DNA of 64,000 nucleotides from an uncultured Muribaculaceae bacterium (GCA_934661195.1 CAKUJD010000004.1:237261-301260), one strand, 5' to 3'; counted from the stretch's first letter, positions 36,845 through 46,126 are shown. Notes: generated from the letters alone by a model not told the origin. Made by a program: numbers and translations.

Positions 36845-39802
36845 ATGAACAAAGGACTATCGTTAATGGCCGTTGCCGCGCTGCTGGGCAGTGCCTCGGC
36901 CATGGCCCAAGGTGCAGCGCTCCCCTACAGCCAGGGGTTTGCAAGCAGCCTGGGCGACATGACGGTGGTGAACGTGGAGGACGGCTCCCCCACATTCACC
37001 CACACATCGTATTATGGCAAGGACTGGGGCGGCGGCGCGCAGTACATTGGCAGCGCCAGCTATGCAGCCAACGACTACCTGCTGAGTCCCTCGCTTGCGC
37101 TTGAGTCTGGCAAGGTGTATGCCGTGAGCGTGGAGTACAAGGGCAACTCAAAGGCCAACAAAATCAAGCTGGTGGCGCAGGATGCCGCCGGCAACTACAC
37201 CGACTTCACCGATGTGATCGACGCCTCGGCCTCGACTTGGACTAAGGTGGACGGACGCTTCACCGCCGCAGCCACGGGCAGCTATAAGCTGGGCGTGCTA
37301 ATTTGCAGCGAGGCCGGCATGGGCACGGTGTATTTCGACAACTTCACCGTTGCAGCCGGCGTGGCGGCCAAGGCTCCTGCCGCTGTGACCGGCGCAAGCG
37401 CCGACCCCACCGTTGAGGCCGACAAGTTTGTGGTGAAGCTGTCGGGCAAGGCTCCCGCCCTCGACTTCTCGGGCAGCGAGCTTACAGGCACCGTAGACGT
37501 GAAGGTGGTGCGTGCCGACAGCACTGTGGTCTTCTCCAAGCAGGGCCTTGCGCCCGGCAGCGAGTTCACCGCCACCGACAGCAACCCGCTCACCGATGCC
37601 ACCTCCTATTCGTTCGTGGCAGTCAACAGTCTCGGCACGAGTCCCGCTGCCGTGGCCGACTGCTCGCCCCGTTTTGCCACACCCCAAGCTGTAAAAGGGC
37701 TCAAGGTGGAGCAGCAGGCCGGCGGTAAAATCACCGTCAGCTGGAATCCCGTGACTGTGGCCAGCACTGAGGGCATATTCATTCCGCAAAACGTGCGCTA
37801 CACCGTGCAGCGCAATGGCACTGCCAAGGTGATTGTGGCCGACAAGCAGGCCGACACCACATTTGTCGACACATGCCCGCTGCCCGAGACAGGGCAAGAC
37901 GCCGTGTCGTATAGCGTCACGGCCTACTCGTTCACGCGCAGCAGCGCTGCCGCCGTCAGCGGTTCGGTGCTGGTGGGCGATGCCTACCAGGGCGAGTGGT
38001 GCGAGTCGTTTGCCAACTACAGCTACAATACACGCACCTGGACAACCGAGGCCAACTCGGTGTGGGGCCCCACATCGAGCAACTACACCCCCTCTTGCTC
38101 GCCTCAAGACGGCGACAACGGCATGCTCAAATATCAGGCTTCAAGCGGTTCGCCCTGCTGGATTGCCTCGCCTAAGCTGAATGTGAAGAGCCTCAAGAAC
38201 CCGCGCATCGACTTCTATGTGTACCAGGACAACTCGCTCTCCTACCAGAACGCGGTGGTGCCCGGTGTGCGCGTAAATGGCGCCGACAAGGCATTTGGCG
38301 ACACCATTGCCGTCAACGGCGGAGCTAAGGGTTGGAACCGCTACTCCTACTATGTGCCAGCCGAGGCCCGCGACCGCGACTTCCAGCTGGTGTTCACAGG
38401 CATCCCCGGCAGCTATGCCGCAGTGTGCATCGACAACATCACAATCAAGGACATTCTCGACAACGACCTTGCCGTGGCTTCGCTCGAAGTGCCAGCCAAT
38501 CTGCATGTGGGCGAGAGCGTAAGTCTCAAGGCCACTGTGCACAACAAGGGTGCCAAGGCGGCCGACGCCTACACCGTGGCATTCAGCCTCAACGGCAAGC
38601 AGCTGGCAGCTGTGAGCCGCACGGCTCTGGCTGCCGACTCAGTGGCTGTGGTCGAGCTGCCATTTAAGGTGACTCCTGCCATTGCCGGCGACACTGTGAC
38701 TTTTGCCGCCACAGTGGCCTATGCCGCCGATGAGAACCGCAGCAACGACACCATCGAGGCCGTGGCTGCAGTGGCCATCAACGACTATCCCGTGCCGCTG
38801 CAGCTGAGTGCAACGCTCAGCGGCAGCGATGTGAATGTGGCTTGGAACCGTCCCGAGATTTCAACCGAGGGCTCGACCGAGGACGTGAGCGAAAGTTTTG
38901 AAAGCTGGACTGCCGGCTCGACCGAGGCTGCCAACGACTGGAAGTTTGTGGACGCCGACGGCAAGGAGAAGCGCGGCATGAACGGCCAGAACGAGAAGGC
39001 CACAATGGCTGCCATGGTGGCCGCCAACGGCACCTACAACACCGCCCACACCGGCACCAACGTGCTGGCTGTGACTGGTCCCTACAGCTACCGCGACACC
39101 AACGACGACTGGCTGATTTCGCCCGAGGTGACCGGCGGTCAGACGGTGCGCTTCTTTGTTGCCGGCTATTCGTCGTATGGATATGTGTATAGCGACAACA
39201 ACTACTCGCTGTGCTATTCCACTGGCGGCACCGAGCCCAGCGACTTTGTGGAGTTGCGCGCTGCCACCATCAAGACCAAAAACTGGACTGCCGACAGCAT
39301 TGTGCTGCCCGTCGATGCAGCACGCTTTGCAATCCACGTGACCAAGATTGGCGACGCTGCCATCCTCTTCGACGACTTCACATTTGTCAAGGGCAGCAAG
39401 CCCCTGCAACTGCAGGGCTACAACGTGTATCGCGATGGCGAGGCAGTGGGCTCGACCGATGCCGAGACCACCACATTCACCGAGGCTGGCGCAGCCGCTC
39501 TGGCCCAGGGCAGCCACTACAGCGTGTCGGCGGTCTACGACCGCGGCGAGTCGCTTGCGGCAGGCCCTGTGTCGGTGATTACCACAGGCATTAACGGCAA
39601 CATTGCATCTAATGCGGCCATCAAGGCAGTGGCCGGTGGCATTGAGTTTACGGGCTTCAGCGCCCAGCCTGCAGCCATCTACAATGTGGCTGGCCAGCTC
39701 ATCACCACAGCCGTGGTGGGCGAGCGCACCGCAGTGGAAGTGCCCTCGGGCCTCTACATAGTGGTGTGCGGCACTGCCAAGGCCAAGGTGGTGGTTCGCT
39801 GA
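36845..39802 (+). CDS. Modular surface protein, paralogue of the C-terminal half of its upstream neighbour
   Basis: 985 residues from the ATG at 36845, chosen because the signal peptide MNKGLSLMAVAALLGSASAM starts there; an in-frame upstream ATG lies inside the terminator. Order: N-terminal jelly-roll (about 28-170; YLLSPSLALESGKVYAVSVE), FnIII-like pair (about 185-385; APALDFSGSELTGTVDVKVV), choice-of-anchor-J-like domain (about 390-530), CARDB-like segment (about 535-640; NDLAVASLEVPANLHVGES), a last jelly roll (about 680-850; DTNDDWLISPEVTGGQTVRF), an FnIII piece (LQLQGYNVYRDGEAVGSTD) and the tail ending VPSGLYIVVCGTAKAKVVVR. No catalytic motif. I see no TAnnTTTG promoter in the 47 nt before the start. 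Confidence 0.87.
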   Translation: MNKGLSLMAVAALLGSASAMAQGAALPYSQGFASSLGDMTVVNVEDGSPTFTHTSYYGKDWGGGAQYIGSASYAANDYLLSPSLALESGKVYAVSVEYKGNSKANKIKLVAQDAAGNYTDFTDVIDASASTWTKVDGRFTAAATGSYKLGVLICSEAGMGTVYFDNFTVAAGVAAKAPAAVTGASADPTVEADKFVVKLSGKAPALDFSGSELTGTVDVKVVRADSTVVFSKQGLAPGSEFTATDSNPLTDATSYSFVAVNSLGTSPAAVADCSPRFATPQAVKGLKVEQQAGGKITVSWNPVTVASTEGIFIPQNVRYTVQRNGTAKVIVADKQADTTFVDTCPLPETGQDAVSYSVTAYSFTRSSAAAVSGSVLVGDAYQGEWCESFANYSYNTRTWTTEANSVWGPTSSNYTPSCSPQDGDNGMLKYQASSGSPCWIASPKLNVKSLKNPRIDFYVYQDNSLSYQNAVVPGVRVNGADKAFGDTIAVNGGAKGWNRYSYYVPAEARDRDFQLVFTGIPGSYAAVCIDNITIKDILDNDLAVASLEVPANLHVGESVSLKATVHNKGAKAADAYTVAFSLNGKQLAAVSRTALAADSVAVVELPFKVTPAIAGDTVTFAATVAYAADENRSNDTIEAVAAVAINDYPVPLQLSATLSGSDVNVAWNRPEISTEGSTEDVSESFESWTAGSTEAANDWKFVDADGKEKRGMNGQNEKATMAAMVAANGTYNTAHTGTNVLAVTGPYSYRDTNDDWLISPEVTGGQTVRFFVAGYSSYGYVYSDNNYSLCYSTGGTEPSDFVELRAATIKTKNWTADSIVLPVDAARFAIHVTKIGDAAILFDDFTFVKGSKPLQLQGYNVYRDGEAVGSTDAETTTFTEAGAAALAQGSHYSVSAVYDRGESLAAGPVSVITTGINGNIASNAAIKAVAGGIEFTGFSAQPAAIYNVAGQLITTAVVGERTAVEVPSGLYIVVCGTAKAKVVVR

Positions 39803-39850
39803 TAAGGCTTCTGAATAACATTTCCCTTTGATGGGGCAAATAAATTAAAG

Positions 39851-39891
39851 GCACCCCGGTGCGGACGCGAGTCTGCATCGGGGTGCTCTAT
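39851..39891 (+). terminator. Terminator after the 985-residue surface protein gene
   Basis: GCACCCCGGTGC (39851-39862) pairs with GCATCGGGGTGC (39875-39886; one G-T pair), followed by a short T-containing tail. It opens the 706-nt gap 39803-40508, which otherwise holds the candidate RNA at 40006-40187, a GGCCACA/TGTGGCC repeat (39911-39917/39957-39963), and AT-rich leader sequence. Confidence 0.7.
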
Positions 39892-40005
39892 TAGTGTTGT
39901 TATGGTACCAGGCCACATTTATCCATACCTGTTGAACATATGTTGTTTGCTGTCTGTGTGGCCCGATGCCTGATGCCGGCGCACGCTGCTTGGGGTGCGG
40001 GCACT

Positions 40006-40187
40006 AAAAAAGCGCGGGCCACGTGACTTTGATTCGTCTATCCAGGTATCGCCAAACACCTTAACCCACTAATCAAGTCGAGAAACCCGCGCCTCTTAAG
40101 GGGCGCGAGCACCGATGCCATTGACATAGTGGGTAGTGTGTCGTGAGTGTTGAAATTGGCGATTTCGGATAAGACACGTCAAAAGTC
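40006..40187 (-). ncRNA. Candidate structured non-coding RNA, 6S-like rod
   Basis: Nested complementary segments form one long interrupted hairpin: 40025-40032/40179-40187 (one bulge), 40036-40043/40167-40175 (one bulge), 40048-40054/40157-40163, 40055-40059/40147-40151, 40065-40071/40127-40133, 40073-40076/40121-40124 and apical 40088-40093/40102-40107. This rod with internal loops is the 6S RNA plan. The minus strand is preferred because TTTTTT (40011-40006) follows a GCGCGGG/CCCGCGC pairing (40012-40018 with 40086-40092) that could end transcription and would compete with the apical stem. No clear promoter or family signature was found, so the identity is open. Confidence 0.4.
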
Positions 40188-40437
40188 TGTCAATGCTTTA
40201 TGTACTATGATAACTAATTGTAATAGCTTATATTGTAACCATATATTAATTTGCTTTAAAACTTTTGTGCAATGTGGCACAAGTGCAAAATTACACAATA
40301 AATAGTAAAACGCCTCACAAATCAGCGATTTAACCAAATATAATAGCAGTAGGGTGTTAATCCCTGTTGTGACGGATGCTAAATCATCCAAATGTAGATT
40401 CCTGTTGCATAAACCGCCATTTTAACATAAAAATGAT

Positions 40438-40445
40438 TAACTTTG
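40438..40445 (+). promoter_or_regulatory. -7 element of the 689-residue surface protein gene
   Basis: TAACTTTG fits the phylum -7 consensus; predicted start near 40452, leader about 57 nt. No TTTG is placed 19-22 nt upstream. A near-copy of AATGTGGCACAAGTGCAA (40271-40288) sits at 40453-40470, right at the start point. Confidence 0.45.
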
Positions 40446-40508
40446 CGCTGTAAATGTGGCAAGAGTGCAAGAAAAAAGCACATGTCAGTAACAAATAAAT
40501 GATTTTTT

Positions 40509-42578
40509 ATGAAAAAGATTTACGCATTAATTGCGGTAGCGGCTTTAGGGCCGTCGGCGTTTGCAGGGACAAATGCATCGGGTAGCAGCGTGACGCTGTA
40601 TGGCAACCTGATATACGACGCTTCGTTGAATGGCGTTGCTCCCACGGGTATTTATTCAACCAATGTCGCTGCCAGCGCGGCAGTGACTAAGGTCAGTTCA
40701 AGCGTCACAAAGGCAAATGGAGGAGCGTGCCTTGCTGATACGGCCTATTTTGCAATTGAATATACCACCAAGTATGGCAACATCAATGCCTGTTACTTGA
40801 ATTCATATGACCCTGTGACATGGAAACTGACCAATCAAGTAGAGGCCCCGCATTCCTCGGTGGCCACTTCGCTCACCTACAACCCTTCCGACAAGAAAAT
40901 CTATGGTAGCTTCTATAGTGAGGAACGTGAGAAGTTCTATTTCGGCACTCTTAACACGACTACTGCCAATTGCGATACGATAACATTCCTCGACCACTCG
41001 TTTAACGCTTTGGCAAGCGATGCCGCAGGCACAATGTATTTTGTAAACGATGAGGGCGATTTTGGCAAAATCAGTGCGGCCGACGGCTCAATCACAATAA
41101 TTGGCGCGACTGGTTTTAAACCCAAATATCTGCAAGATGCCACATTTGACTATGGCACCAAGCAGTTTTATTGGTGCGCGTTCAACGATGATGACAGCCA
41201 GAGTGGCATCTACACTGTGGATCTGGCCACTGGCAAGGCCACGCGCGTGTCGACTTGGGCAACGGGTGGCAAAGAGTTTGTGGGTGTGTTCTCCAAAACG
41301 CCTGTTTATGCGGCAGGAGTGCCCGATATCCCTGCAAGCCTTACGGTTGACTTCACAGGCGCATCGCTCAGTGGGAAGGCTACATTCACCATGCCGTCGG
41401 CAACTTATGCGGGAGTTGCCATTTCGGGTGATTTGGACTATGAGTTGCTTGTAGACGGTCGTGTGTGTGCTGCCGGTAAAGCGGCCGCAGGTGCTGTCGT
41501 GACGGTTGACCTTAGTGTGGAGCGTGGCGAGCATGCTGTGTCGGTGCTCGCCAAGAATGAAGAGGGAAAAGGCCCTGAGTATGTGGCAAAACGGTATTTC
41601 GGAACCGATGTGCCTGCAGCCGTGAAAACGGCTTCAGCAACCAGAGCCGACAACGGCGCACTGATTAAATGGGCGGCCGTGACAACTGGCGCGCATGGTG
41701 CTGAGTTTGATGCCTCGGCGGTGGCCTATGATGTGATCCGCTATCCCGATTCGGTGGCTGTGGCCATAGGGGTCAAGGGCACAGAGTGTGCCGACAACCA
41801 AAGTGTGCCGGCCATGGGACTGTATTACTACGATGTGGTGGCAACCGCCGGTGACTATAAGGCTGCTCCTGCCAAGACCAATAGTGTGGTTCTTGGTGAG
41901 GCTCTTCAAGTGCCCTACAGCAAGACGTTCAGTGATGGCGACATGAGCCTTTATACAATTGTAGATGCTAATTCTGACGGTTCGACGTGGGGAAGCGATT
42001 TCCGTGGCGCAAGGTACACCTTCAGTAACACTAATGCGGCCGACGACTGGTTGATAACTCCCCCGCTCAGAATGATGGCTAATGTGAAATACACCATTAC
42101 GGCTGAGTTTGCCAATGCCATGGACCCATACACGGAAAAGGCCGAAGTGAAGATTGGCCGTAATTCCACGCCCGATGCAATGACTTCATCGGTGATTCCC
42201 GCAACATCCGTAGATGGAGGCTATCGCTCTCCTATCGACATGGTGGGCCATTTCACTCCAGATGCCGATGGCGACTATTTCATTGGCCTTCATGCTGTGT
42301 CGGATGCGGGTGCGCTTTATCTTTATTGCTATAAACTCGATGTGGTGTCAGACGTTACAGGCGTCATCGCCTCGGTTGTCAACAATGCTGTGGTGCGCGC
42401 CGGCGATGGCTGCATAATGGTGACAGGCGCTGAGGGTGCAAAGGTGCTTGTGGCTTCGGTTGATGGCCGTTTGGTTGCTCAATGTGCCAGCGCTGCTGCA
42501 GAAATAAGCCTGCCTGTTCAGCCCGGACTGTATGTGGTGGCAGTGAATGGCACTTCCACAAAGGTGGTTGTTAAGTAG
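40509..42578 (+). CDS. Modular surface protein, paralogue of the N-terminal part of the 1516-residue protein
   Basis: 689 residues. Signal peptide MKKIYALIAVAALGPSAFAG. Order mirrors residues 1-670 of the protein at 32188: VTLYGNLIYDASLNGV entry motif, propeller-like region (about 90-275; FDYGTKQFYWCAFNDDDSQS, IYTVDLATGKATRVSTW), FnIII-like (about 375-465), choice-of-anchor-J-like jelly roll (about 470-610; NAADDWLITPPLRMMAN), then directly a tail ending VQPGLYVVAVNGTSTKVVVK. Codon choice is visibly less C/G-rich at third positions than in its two paralogues, which may mean lower expression or a more recent arrival. Function unknown. Confidence 0.85.
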   Translation: MKKIYALIAVAALGPSAFAGTNASGSSVTLYGNLIYDASLNGVAPTGIYSTNVAASAAVTKVSSSVTKANGGACLADTAYFAIEYTTKYGNINACYLNSYDPVTWKLTNQVEAPHSSVATSLTYNPSDKKIYGSFYSEEREKFYFGTLNTTTANCDTITFLDHSFNALASDAAGTMYFVNDEGDFGKISAADGSITIIGATGFKPKYLQDATFDYGTKQFYWCAFNDDDSQSGIYTVDLATGKATRVSTWATGGKEFVGVFSKTPVYAAGVPDIPASLTVDFTGASLSGKATFTMPSATYAGVAISGDLDYELLVDGRVCAAGKAAAGAVVTVDLSVERGEHAVSVLAKNEEGKGPEYVAKRYFGTDVPAAVKTASATRADNGALIKWAAVTTGAHGAEFDASAVAYDVIRYPDSVAVAIGVKGTECADNQSVPAMGLYYYDVVATAGDYKAAPAKTNSVVLGEALQVPYSKTFSDGDMSLYTIVDANSDGSTWGSDFRGARYTFSNTNAADDWLITPPLRMMANVKYTITAEFANAMDPYTEKAEVKIGRNSTPDAMTSSVIPATSVDGGYRSPIDMVGHFTPDADGDYFIGLHAVSDAGALYLYCYKLDVVSDVTGVIASVVNNAVVRAGDGCIMVTGAEGAKVLVASVDGRLVAQCASAAAEISLPVQPGLYVVAVNGTSTKVVVK

Positions 42579-42610
42579 CATTCTGCTAATCACGATCGCA
42601 TAGAAACAAT

Positions 42611-42662
42611 TTCCCGGCCACGTGACCCGATAGACGCCATGTGGCCGGAAAACTGTTTTTTA
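42611..42662 (+). terminator. Terminator after the 689-residue surface protein gene
   Basis: GGCCACGTG (42616-42624) pairs with CATGTGGCC (42638-42646; one G-T pair), with flanking TTCC/GGAA, followed by AAAACTGTTTTTTA. It also lies before the minus-strand stop at 42684. Confidence 0.75.
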
Positions 42663-42683
42663 TAGGCGTCCCAGCAAAGTCGG

Positions 42684-43772
42684 CTATTTGGCGGCGTTCA
42701 CATCGTAGGCTTTGCCCACCAGGGCCGAATAACCCTTGATGCCGCCGGGATTGTAGATGATGGTGGTGTAGTAGCTGTAGTTGCTGCTGAGGTGTACAAT
42801 GATGTTGCCTTGCTCGTCGATCATCAGCTTGTGGGCGTCACCGGCCAGTTCGTAGCGTTGCTCTTTGTTGTAGCTGGTGGCGATGGGAATGCTGGTGGCG
42901 ATGCGTGCGCTAAGGGTTGGCTGCTTGTCGAGGCCTCCGCTGAATGTGGTGAGGAACGGAGCCTCATATTCGTTGCGCTTGGCCATCACAAAGTCGCCTG
43001 TGGGCGATATGGCGAAGCGGGCCAGCTGGCCGCGGAATTTGGTGTCGCCCTGGGCCACCTGCCTCCATATGCCTGGATTCTGTGCCGGTGTGGCAATCAC
43101 AAAGGGGCCTGCCGTGGCATACACCATGCTGTCGAGCGGGTTGTATTGCACATTGCCCACCGAGTAGTCGCTGAACCACTTGCCTTCGGCAGCGCGGGCC
43201 TCGTTGCTGCCGGGGCGCACATAGCGCAGCCCGCCGCCATACACGCCCCACACGTTGCCGAAGTCGTCTACGCACAGGCCTTCGTTATAGGTGCCCAGCG
43301 TCTCGTCGCAATACGAGATGCGGCTCATGTTTTTGGCGTTGTATACCTGTGAGCCCACGGCCAGATACTTGCCGCCAGGCGACGTGCGCAGCAGTCCGCC
43401 GTTGTGCAGCAGCTGCTTGGAGGTGGCAAGGCTGCTGCCGTCCCACTCATAGGTGGCGTCGTCGGTAGCCACCAGTATGCGTCCGTCGGCCATCTCGCAC
43501 ACCGAGGTCACTTCGGGGCGGCTGTCGTTGCTGTTGTCGCCCAGTATCACGGTCACGGCGCCAGTCTTCTTGTCGAGGGCATACACTTTGTTGCCGTCAT
43601 ACATAGCCACGAAAAACACTTTGGAGGGACCTTGGTTGAGGTCTTTCAGTTCGTTCATGCGCAGCACGGCAAATTTGCCGCCGCCACCGGTGGTAGCCAC
43701 GCGCTTCTTTTGTGCCGTCACGGCCAGCGTGCACAGCACCGCCATAGTCATGGCAAGGAATAATTTTTTCAT
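42684..43772 (-). CDS. Secreted beta-propeller protein, second gene of a two-gene operon
   Basis: 362 residues from the ATG at 43772, where the signal peptide MKKLFLAMTMAVLCTLAVTA begins. The rest reads as a single propeller: KVYALDKKTGAVTVILGDNS, GRILVATDDATYEWDGSSLA, GLCVDDFGNVWGVYGGGLRY, ARFAISPTGDFVMAKRNEY, and a closing strand IIYNPGGIKGYSALVG. It starts 41 nt after the stop of the 651-residue gene on the same strand. Both proteins end with the same kind of sequence (GGIKGYSALVGKAYDV here, GGVEGYGNFNGVIDT there) and share a KxTGxxxxxxGx blade near the start, so their propellers look homologous. No enzyme signature. Confidence 0.75.
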   Translation of the reverse strand: MKKLFLAMTMAVLCTLAVTAQKKRVATTGGGGKFAVLRMNELKDLNQGPSKVFFVAMYDGNKVYALDKKTGAVTVILGDNSNDSRPEVTSVCEMADGRILVATDDATYEWDGSSLATSKQLLHNGGLLRTSPGGKYLAVGSQVYNAKNMSRISYCDETLGTYNEGLCVDDFGNVWGVYGGGLRYVRPGSNEARAAEGKWFSDYSVGNVQYNPLDSMVYATAGPFVIATPAQNPGIWRQVAQGDTKFRGQLARFAISPTGDFVMAKRNEYEAPFLTTFSGGLDKQPTLSARIATSIPIATSYNKEQRYELAGDAHKLMIDEQGNIIVHLSSNYSYYTTIIYNPGGIKGYSALVGKAYDVNAAK

Positions 43773-43813
43773 GTTGTTGAGTGTTTTGGTGTTGTTGAGT
43801 GTGTGAATATTGT

Positions 43814-45769
43814 TTATTTGATTGTTGTGTCTATCACACCGTTGAAGTTGCCGTAGCCCTCGACGCCGCCTTTGCGGTAGGCACTCATGCCGGTTGCAGT
43901 GGCAATCCACAGGTTGCCCAGCGAGTCGGTGCGGATTAGTTTAATCGCGCTGCGAGCCACTCCTGTGCCGAAGGGGTCGGGCGTGGTGATTGTGGAGTGG
44001 CCCGATGAGCCGATTTCGCCGCCGTAGGTGTGGATGGTATTGCTGGCGGCGTCGAGCGCGAAGCACTCGTCGGCATTGTAAGCCAGCATGCGCAGCGCGG
44101 TGTGTCCGGCGCTGGAGGGGCAGAGCAGGGTGGTGGCTGAAGTGGCCGGGTCGAGGCTCCACACGCCTTCGTGGGTGATTGCCATTATGCGGCCGTTGCG
44201 TCCGCTGCCCAGCCAGAGAACCGAAGTTGAGTTGCCGAATGTGATGTTGTCGCCCACCGCTTCGCCGCGGTGGCTGCGCGCATAGCCCTTATCGGCTACG
44301 CTGCACCACAGTGCGCCATTGGCGTCAAAGGCCACGTCACCGCTGCCTGTCACGTCGTAGGCGGCGTGCTCGTCGCCCTTGGCGTCCATGGTCACTATCC
44401 ATTGGTCGCTGTGCGCGGCAATCTCATCAGTCACTGGATTGGTGGCGAGGCTGAACCTCTGGCTCTGGTCCTCGGGAGTCCATATCACTGCATTGCTGGC
44501 ATAGTCCACGAGACCCTTGTGTGGCTCATAGCCCAGCAATGTGCCGCCTGCCGTGGCTGTGATTGATGTGATGTTGCGCTTGTGGCCGTCGATTATTGCG
44601 GTTTGTCCGGTGGTCTTGTCGATTCTTAGCACGCGGCCCGCTGCCAGCAGGGCAAACAGTGCATCGCGGCTCTCGGCCATGTCATACACGGTGCCTCGCA
44701 CCTCGACTGCTCGGCCACTGCCAGTGACAGGCTTGCTGATGGTGTCGATTGTGGGAGGGGGAGGGTTGTCTGTGATGGGCGGAATGTGAATGACGGGTGG
44801 AAGTGAGTCGTCAGACTGTGGAGAACTTTCGGGCTTGTTGGTGCCTGTGGGCGGTTTTGGATTTTGCGGAGGCTCGGGCTTGCCTCCGGTTGCTCCGGTG
44901 CATGTCACGTGGCCCTCACGCAGGTTAAACAGCGTTTCAAACGAGTCCTCAAGATCAAACTCCTTGAAGTCTTTTATGTAGTTGTTGATGGCCTTCACAT
45001 AGTTGCGTGTGCACCCCATCGAGGTCATCAGGTCGTAGAATGCCTTGCTGGCCTGCGTGGCAGGCGAGGCCTCCTGCTTGAGACCGGTTTTGAAGTAGAA
45101 CTGGCTGAACAGCACCACCACCGTTTTGTTGGCCTTGGCGTCGTAGTAGTTGCGCAGCTTGAAGCGCACGCCATAGGGGATGCCTATTATTTGCAGCATC
45201 TTGTTTTTCCAAAAGGCCGCGTCCACTTCAATCAGCTCGGCTTTGTCGTCGCCCATCCACGGGCTCACTGCCGGCTTGGATATGGCCACGAGGTCGCTGA
45301 ATTTAGTCTGGTTGCCGCCATAGAACATCTTGGTCAGCTTGTCGCGGCCCAGTTGCTTGTCGTTGTAGTCGGTGGCTTTGTTCCACATGCCGCCCAGATC
45401 GTCAAACAAGTGCTGCCGCAGCCGCTTGCGCATGCGCAGCACAAAGTCGCGGTCGTTGCCGTTGGCCACCCACGAGGTGAAGCGCGCGTGCACGCCAATG
45501 AACCGCGTGGCGGCGCTGTAGGTGCTGTCGATCACCAATATGCGGTCACCCTTCACGGTGATGCTCATTGCCGAGCACTTGTAGTCGTCGGGTATGAACT
45601 CGGGCCACTCTTCATACTGCCCGTTAAGGTTGATGAAAGCCGAGAACTCATTATAGTAGGCCTTGCCGTTGCGGTCGGCCGCAGCGGCGGTGCCGCGGCA
45701 TGCCCAAATGGCAAAGACGATCACCGTCATGGCCAGCAGACGCAGGGCGCCGAGAGGTTTGTGTGTCAT
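43814..45769 (-). CDS. Secreted protein: unknown N-terminal domain, Pro-rich linker, beta-propeller
   Basis: 651 residues. Signal or anchor sequence about 1-32 (LRLLAMTVIVFAIWACRGTA; the Cys could be a lipobox but the context is poor). Residues about 33-290 form a domain I do not recognise, with many conserved-looking aromatic positions (YYNEFSAFINLNGQYEEWPE, ATRFIGVHARFTSWVAN, KMLQIIGIPYGVRFKLRNYY). A Pro-rich linker (about 300-350; KPEPPQNPKPPTGTNKPESS, HIPPITDNPPPPTIDT) leads to a propeller (about 355-645; VLRIDKTTGQTAIIDGHKRN, LGNLWIATATGMSAYRKGGV). First gene of the pair with the 362-residue propeller. Surface sensing or binding is only a guess. Confidence 0.72.
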   Translation of the reverse strand: MTHKPLGALRLLAMTVIVFAIWACRGTAAAADRNGKAYYNEFSAFINLNGQYEEWPEFIPDDYKCSAMSITVKGDRILVIDSTYSAATRFIGVHARFTSWVANGNDRDFVLRMRKRLRQHLFDDLGGMWNKATDYNDKQLGRDKLTKMFYGGNQTKFSDLVAISKPAVSPWMGDDKAELIEVDAAFWKNKMLQIIGIPYGVRFKLRNYYDAKANKTVVVLFSQFYFKTGLKQEASPATQASKAFYDLMTSMGCTRNYVKAINNYIKDFKEFDLEDSFETLFNLREGHVTCTGATGGKPEPPQNPKPPTGTNKPESSPQSDDSLPPVIHIPPITDNPPPPTIDTISKPVTGSGRAVEVRGTVYDMAESRDALFALLAAGRVLRIDKTTGQTAIIDGHKRNITSITATAGGTLLGYEPHKGLVDYASNAVIWTPEDQSQRFSLATNPVTDEIAAHSDQWIVTMDAKGDEHAAYDVTGSGDVAFDANGALWCSVADKGYARSHRGEAVGDNITFGNSTSVLWLGSGRNGRIMAITHEGVWSLDPATSATTLLCPSSAGHTALRMLAYNADECFALDAASNTIHTYGGEIGSSGHSTITTPDPFGTGVARSAIKLIRTDSLGNLWIATATGMSAYRKGGVEGYGNFNGVIDTTIK

Positions 45770-46126
45770 AGGCTGTGGAAAAGTTTGTTTTTAGCAAAGG
45801 AGGCTAAATGGGTTTCTAAATCGGTTTATATCACGCCACTAAGTTAGCCAAAAAATCACATATTCCATCACCTTAAGCCCCTAAAGTCAAGAAAATAACC
45901 AATAATGGTGGGAGAAGATGAATAATGGCTGTTCCGTTGAGGTTTAGGCGTGCAGTCGGTGTGATTGGCGCTGTTGAAGTGGGTTTTTACAATTATTACA
46001 CTGCGGGGTAGTGTGTGGGTGGCGAAAAATGACTAACTTGCAGCGAAATTGGGCGATTGTGCGCATATTTGTGCGGTGCTCAATGATGAATTTGTTTAAC
46101 TGACGTAAGATAAATATCAATTGACT
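45770..46126. other. Gap between divergent genes, no clear element
   Basis: 357 nt of AT-richer sequence between the 651-residue gene and the SOTCase gene. I found no convincing promoter. The nearest plus-strand match is TTG (46038-46040) followed by CATATTTG (46064-46071), one base off the -7 consensus and with a 23-nt spacer. No hairpin or gene is evident. Confidence 0.4.

Noticed and set aside
39900..40200. tmRNA, RNase P RNA or SRP RNA
   Set aside because: None of the conserved cores (tmRNA tag and T-arm, RNase P GAGGAAAGTCC-type box, SRP tetraloop arm) could be found on either strand.
43814..45769. Lipoprotein assignment for the 651-residue protein
   Set aside because: The Cys in IWACRG has an acceptable position but a poor lipobox; a plain signal peptide is as likely.
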